A stretch of DNA of 35,278 bases from Acidobacteriota bacterium (GTDB lineage: Bacteria > Acidobacteriota > Terriglobia > Acidiferrales > UBA7541). Under the pieces are notes generated by a model. The model searched no databases and was not told the origin of the DNA. It worked only from the letters and a program-made list of their open reading frames with translations. Positions 32,171 through 35,278 of this stretch are shown here, in pieces. The position numbers and the translations under genes are program-made. The stretch is from the NCBI GenBank assembly GCA_013289695.1, contig JABCZK010000047.1, positions 1 to 35,278 on the forward strand, given 5' to 3'. How positions within the stretch are numbered: the stretch's first letter is position 1; each line of letters begins with the position of its first letter.

Positions 32171-33391
32171 ATGTCATCTCAACCTGAATTGGGAACGCAG
32201 AGCGGCGGAAATTCACTGCCCGCGAATAAAGCAGGACTAGGAAAAGCACGGCACGGGCGATGGCTGTTTTTGGCAATTGGTCTGATTGTGGTCGTCGCCC
32301 TGCTGGTCTCCGGAATCTGGTCACGCGTGAAGGCCAATAAATCCTTGAGCGTGGAGACCGCACAAGTCGCCCTAACAGCAGTGTCGGTGGTGTCGCCCAA
32401 AGAAACCGCGCCCGCCCAGGAAATTATTCTTCCGGGAAACGTCCAGCCCTACATCACTTCGCCGATCTATTCGCGAACAAACGGATATCTCAGAAAGTGG
32501 TATTTCGATATCGGCGCACATGTCCAAAAAGGGCAGTTGCTGGCGGTAATCGAAACTCCGGAAGTGGACCAGCAACTGCAGCAGGCGCGCAGTAACCTGA
32601 ATACCGCGCAGGCGAACCTCGACCTCGCCTCCATCACCAAGACCCGGTATCAGGGACTCTTGAAAGCTCACGCGGTGTCCCAACAGGACGTGGACAACGC
32701 GGTGGGTACCTACAACGCGAACAAGGCCATCGTCGACGCGGACCAGGCAGCCGTCGATGAATACTCTGCGTTAGTTTCCTTCGAGAAGATTTACGCCCCG
32801 TTCGATGGTGTAATCACCGCGCGCAATACCGACATCGGCGACCTGATCAATTCCGGCAGCAACAGCAATCTGAAGACCGATCTCTTTCACATCGCGCAGC
32901 CCGGGGTGCTGCGCGTTTACGTAAACGTTCCCGAGGAATACTCGCAGGGGATCAAGGCTGGCATGAGCGCAAACCTCAATCTCGCCGAGTTTCCGGGGCG
33001 TCAGTTTCAGGGAAAGGTAGTGCGCACGGCGGATGCGATTAACGTGACAACGCGTACGTTGCTGATCGAGATTGACGTGGACAATCCCGCTGGAACGCTG
33101 CTCACAGGTTCTTATGCAGAAGTGCACTTAGCGGTTCCGACGCAGGGCTCTACCTTCTTAATTCCGGTTAATACGCTGCTGTTCCGCACGGAAGGATTGC
33201 GCGTGGGCGTGGTGAAAGACGGCAAAGTCGTGCTCACGCCTGTCATTGCGGGGCATGATTTCGGCAATCAGATAGAGATCGTCTCTGGCCTCAAGGCAGA
33301 CGATCAAGTAATCGTCAACCCTCCCGACTCGATCGTTCAGGGGCAGGAAGTCCAAGTGGTTCAAGCCACGTTGCCGGGAGATTCCAAGTGA
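32171..33391 (+). CDS. RND efflux periplasmic adaptor (MFP)
   Basis: A 406-residue adaptor. One N-terminal TM anchor (WLFLAIGLIVVVALLVSGIW, about 34-53) is followed by the RND-type lipoyl motif near 95-125 (YLRKWYFDIGAHVQKGQLLA), a helical hairpin (VDQQLQQARSNLNTAQANLD), the second lipoyl half (YAPFDGVITARNTDIGDLIN) and a beta-barrel with VNVPEEYSQGIKAG. It joins the pump upstream to the outer-membrane factor downstream. It begins 26 bases after the pump gene, with GGAG eight bases before ATG 32171, and overlaps the next gene by four bases (GTGA), so the three are one operon. There is no lipobox; it is membrane-anchored. Confidence 0.93.
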   Translation: MSSQPELGTQSGGNSLPANKAGLGKARHGRWLFLAIGLIVVVALLVSGIWSRVKANKSLSVETAQVALTAVSVVSPKETAPAQEIILPGNVQPYITSPIYSRTNGYLRKWYFDIGAHVQKGQLLAVIETPEVDQQLQQARSNLNTAQANLDLASITKTRYQGLLKAHAVSQQDVDNAVGTYNANKAIVDADQAAVDEYSALVSFEKIYAPFDGVITARNTDIGDLINSGSNSNLKTDLFHIAQPGVLRVYVNVPEEYSQGIKAGMSANLNLAEFPGRQFQGKVVRTADAINVTTRTLLIEIDVDNPAGTLLTGSYAEVHLAVPTQGSTFLIPVNTLLFRTEGLRVGVVKDGKVVLTPVIAGHDFGNQIEIVSGLKADDQVIVNPPDSIVQGQEVQVVQATLPGDSK

Positions 33392-34893
33392 GAACGCCTC
33401 GACAAATGTGTTGGATCAAAAACCCGCTGCAGGTAATTCTGCCGCCGCTTCTCTGCGCGCTAACTCTGTTGGTCCTGAGTGGATGCACGGTCGGACCTAA
33501 GTACCACACTCCGACGGCGGAAATTCCTGCAGCGTATAAAGAGGTTGGGGACTGGAAACCGGCGCAACCCAACGATCAGAATCTCGGCGGTGATTGGTGG
33601 GAGGTATTTCAGGACCCCCAATTGAATGCTCTGGAAAAGCAGGTTGACGTCTCCAACCAAAATCTGAAGGCCGCTGAAGCCCAATACACACAGGCTCGCG
33701 CGCTGCTCCGCTACTATCGGGCCGACTATTACCCCGCCGTGATGGCCGGCGCATCCGCGACACGAGAACGAGTCTCCCAGCACGCCCCTCCGCCGGGCTC
33801 GACGTTTGTTGGCATCACCTACAACGATTTTGCGCTGCCGTTCAACGTTTCTTATGAGGCCGACGTCTGGGGACGCGTTCGCAAAAATGTGGAATCTTAT
33901 CGAGAACAGGCGCAAGCCAGCGCGGCTGATTTAGCTACCGTGAATCTGAGCATGCATGCGGATCTGGCGATTGACTACTATCTGGCCCGCAGCCTGGACG
34001 CCGAGGAACAGCTCCTGAATTCGACAGTGAAGCAGTATCAAGACGCTCTGGACTTGATCGAGAGCCGTTATGCGGGCGGCATTGCTTCCGAAGTGGAAGT
34101 CCAGCAAGCCAGCACTCAACTGGAGACAACCCGCGCCGAGGCAATTGATGTGGGAGTCGCGCGCGCGCAGTACGAACACGCGGTGGCGATCCTCATCGGA
34201 AAACCTCCGGCGGAGTTCAGTCTGCCTGCGCTGCCGCTCGTCACACCGCCTCCGCCCATTCCCGTCAGCGTGCCCTCGGAACTGCTGGAAAGGCGTCCGG
34301 ATATCGCAGCCGCAGAGAGGAGGGTCGCAGCCGCGAATGCGCAGATCGGAGTGGCGAAAGCTGCCTACTACCCGCTCGTCGATTTGGCTGCCGGCGGTGG
34401 ATTTGAAAGCACCGTCATCACGACCTTGGTACAGGGGCCAAGCGGTTTGTGGGCCATTGGGCTGTCCGCGACGGAAACGATCTTCGATGCGGGAAGACGC
34501 CGGGCTGCCTCCGATCAAGCCATCGCCGCCTACGATCAAACCGTCGCCAACTATCGCGAAACAGTGCTGACCAGTTTCCAACAGGTGGAAGACAACGTAG
34601 CTGCCTTGCGCATCCTCGAGCGCGAAGCGCAGGTGCAGGACAAAGCGGTCGTTGCCGCGCAGAGGTATCTCGAGCTCGCGAACACTCGTTATACCGGAGG
34701 CGTCACCAGCTACCTGGAAGTGACAACCGCGGAGACCGCCGCTCTCTCGGACGAAGTCACCGCCGTTAATATTCTTGGCCGGCGCATGGTGGACGCAGTC
34801 TCGCTGGTGCAGGCCCTCGGCGGGGGATGGGATCGCTCTGCGTTGCCTGTGCGCCCGGAATGCTGCGGCAAACTCACGAGCCAATTGAGGTGA
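33388..34893 (+). CDS. RND outer membrane factor, NodT/OprM-type lipoprotein
   Basis: A 501-residue outer-membrane lipoprotein. The signal peptide ends in the lipobox LVLSGC (about residues 29-34), followed by the family signature TVGPKYHTPTAEIPAAYKE. Two OEP repeats follow; characteristic pieces are DWWEVFQDPQLNALEKQVDV, ELLERRPDIAAAERRVAAAN near 295 and TIFDAGRRRAASDQAIAAYD near 365. It should form the trimeric channel for the RND pump. The GTG start at 33388 overlaps the adaptor stop codon and has GGGAG seven bases upstream; an ATG at 33406 is a less likely start. It is a different type from the TolC-like duct of the EmrAB operon. Confidence 0.93.
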   Translation: MRTPRQMCWIKNPLQVILPPLLCALTLLVLSGCTVGPKYHTPTAEIPAAYKEVGDWKPAQPNDQNLGGDWWEVFQDPQLNALEKQVDVSNQNLKAAEAQYTQARALLRYYRADYYPAVMAGASATRERVSQHAPPPGSTFVGITYNDFALPFNVSYEADVWGRVRKNVESYREQAQASAADLATVNLSMHADLAIDYYLARSLDAEEQLLNSTVKQYQDALDLIESRYAGGIASEVEVQQASTQLETTRAEAIDVGVARAQYEHAVAILIGKPPAEFSLPALPLVTPPPPIPVSVPSELLERRPDIAAAERRVAAANAQIGVAKAAYYPLVDLAAGGGFESTVITTLVQGPSGLWAIGLSATETIFDAGRRRAASDQAIAAYDQTVANYRETVLTSFQQVEDNVAALRILEREAQVQDKAVVAAQRYLELANTRYTGGVTSYLEVTTAETAALSDEVTAVNILGRRMVDAVSLVQALGGGWDRSALPVRPECCGKLTSQLR

Positions 34894-35233
34894 CAACGGT
34901 AGCGAGGTTGACCGTGAGCGGTCGCGCAGCGCGCCGGGCAGATTTTTTGTTGGTCGCGCCGGTGCGAGTCTGCCGCCGTCGCCCAGATTTTGAAATGTCT
35001 TCATTTTTTCGGCTCCCGCCCAAAGCTGGCAGGCAAGAATCCAGTGCATTGCTGTCCGTGTGAACGGAGCTGGGACAGAACCTGTACTTACTGGCCGAAA
35101 AGATTTGAGGAGTGTGGTTCGCGGTGTTGGCCGATGACGGAGCGTCTAAACCCGCACCCTTCAAAAAGAAGCTGTGAAGAAACATCCTGAGATTCACTCT
35201 TGCAAAAAATGGAGCGTGCCGTAAGCTCGCGGC
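34894..35233. other. Intergenic region leading into the right repeat
   Basis: A 340-base gap. GACCG-TGAG-CGGTC near 34912 can form a short hairpin after the RND operon but lacks a T run. From about 35050 the sequence aligns in reverse complement with the left end. Here the small frame seen on the left is broken by a TGA (35106-35108). No gene is supported. Confidence 0.5.
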
Positions 35234-35278
35234 ATGAGCCAAGAAAATCCGATCGGCAAACATCCTCTGATTCGCTAC
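35139..35278. repeat. Right copy of 140 bp inverted repeat
   Basis: Reverse complement of 10-149 with one mismatch (35160). The window ends inside the repeat. It includes the start of an outward-facing gene at 35234. Confidence 0.9.
35234..35278 (+). CDS. 5' end of outward-facing gene, partial (right copy)
   Basis: ATG 35234 opens MSQENPIGKHPLIRY and runs off the window. It has the same 15 codons as the left-end gene, reading in the opposite direction. The family is not recognised. The conserved leader and start suggest a paralogous pair or a multi-copy mobile gene. Confidence 0.45.
   Translation, partial: MSQENPIGKHPLIRY

Noticed and set aside
1..35278. CRISPR arrays, tRNA or rRNA genes, complete insertion sequences
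   Set aside because: None seen on reading: no short regularly spaced repeats, no cloverleaf with CCA end, and no transposase motifs. The end repeats are the only mobile-element hint.

Overview
The window is about 35.3 kb of moderately GC-rich bacterial chromosome. The gene mix points to a soil Acidobacteriota or close relative: a DUF4136 protein, a secreted protein of acidobacterial style, ECF sigma factors without adjacent anti-sigma genes, sensory kinases of DUF4118 and MHYT type, and RND and EmrAB efflux pumps. This placement is an inference from gene content. No rRNA, tRNA, CRISPR array or complete insertion sequence was seen. The two ends are a near-identical 140 bp inverted repeat, and each copy holds the 5' end of the same outward-facing gene (protein starts MSQENPIGKHPLIRY). 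The window is therefore bounded by a repeated element, or is a contig that stopped at one.

Layout. 1-905: left repeat and a decayed gene. 6324 down to 1049 (minus strand): an EmrA/EmrB/TolC-type tripartite efflux operon, followed closely by a two-TM potassium-channel-like protein and an OsmC-family protein. 6599-12266 (plus): a five-PAS sigma-54 enhancer-binding protein (EBP1), a STAS-domain protein with a second, sensor-less EBP (EBP2), a possible 32-aa membrane peptide and an ECF sigma factor. 16519 down to 12374 (minus): an oxidation operon with a beta-hydroxyacid dehydrogenase, a 2Fe-2S subunit, a Tat-exported molybdopterin subunit and a membrane-anchored cytochrome c. 17580 down to 16936 (minus): a second ECF sigma factor. 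17987-23889 (plus): two histidine kinases with almost the same catalytic core, a FixJ-like response regulator, a lone receiver protein and a third EBP. 25317 down to 24010 (minus): a Tat-exported oxalate decarboxylase. 25803-28573 (plus): a secreted hypothetical protein, a DUF4136 protein and a multicopper oxidase. 28965-34893 (plus): an RND pump operon (inner-membrane pump, adaptor, outer-membrane lipoprotein). The right-hand repeat follows.

The unifying theme is sigma-54 control. Three EBPs carry the GAFTGA sigma-54 contact loop. A perfect -24/-12 element precedes the dehydrogenase operon, and strong elements (11 of 13 consensus positions) precede both ECF sigma genes. Weaker candidates precede the STAS-EBP2 pair, the secreted protein, the RND operon and the oxalate decarboxylase. 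Two of the EBPs look split: the regulatory domain (STAS or receiver) is a separate small gene directly upstream of a AAA+-Fis protein. The overall picture is a signal-integration island in which sigma-54 activators may switch on ECF sigma factors, an oxidative electron-transfer chain and envelope or efflux functions. The regulatory links are inferred from sequence motifs and gene order only.
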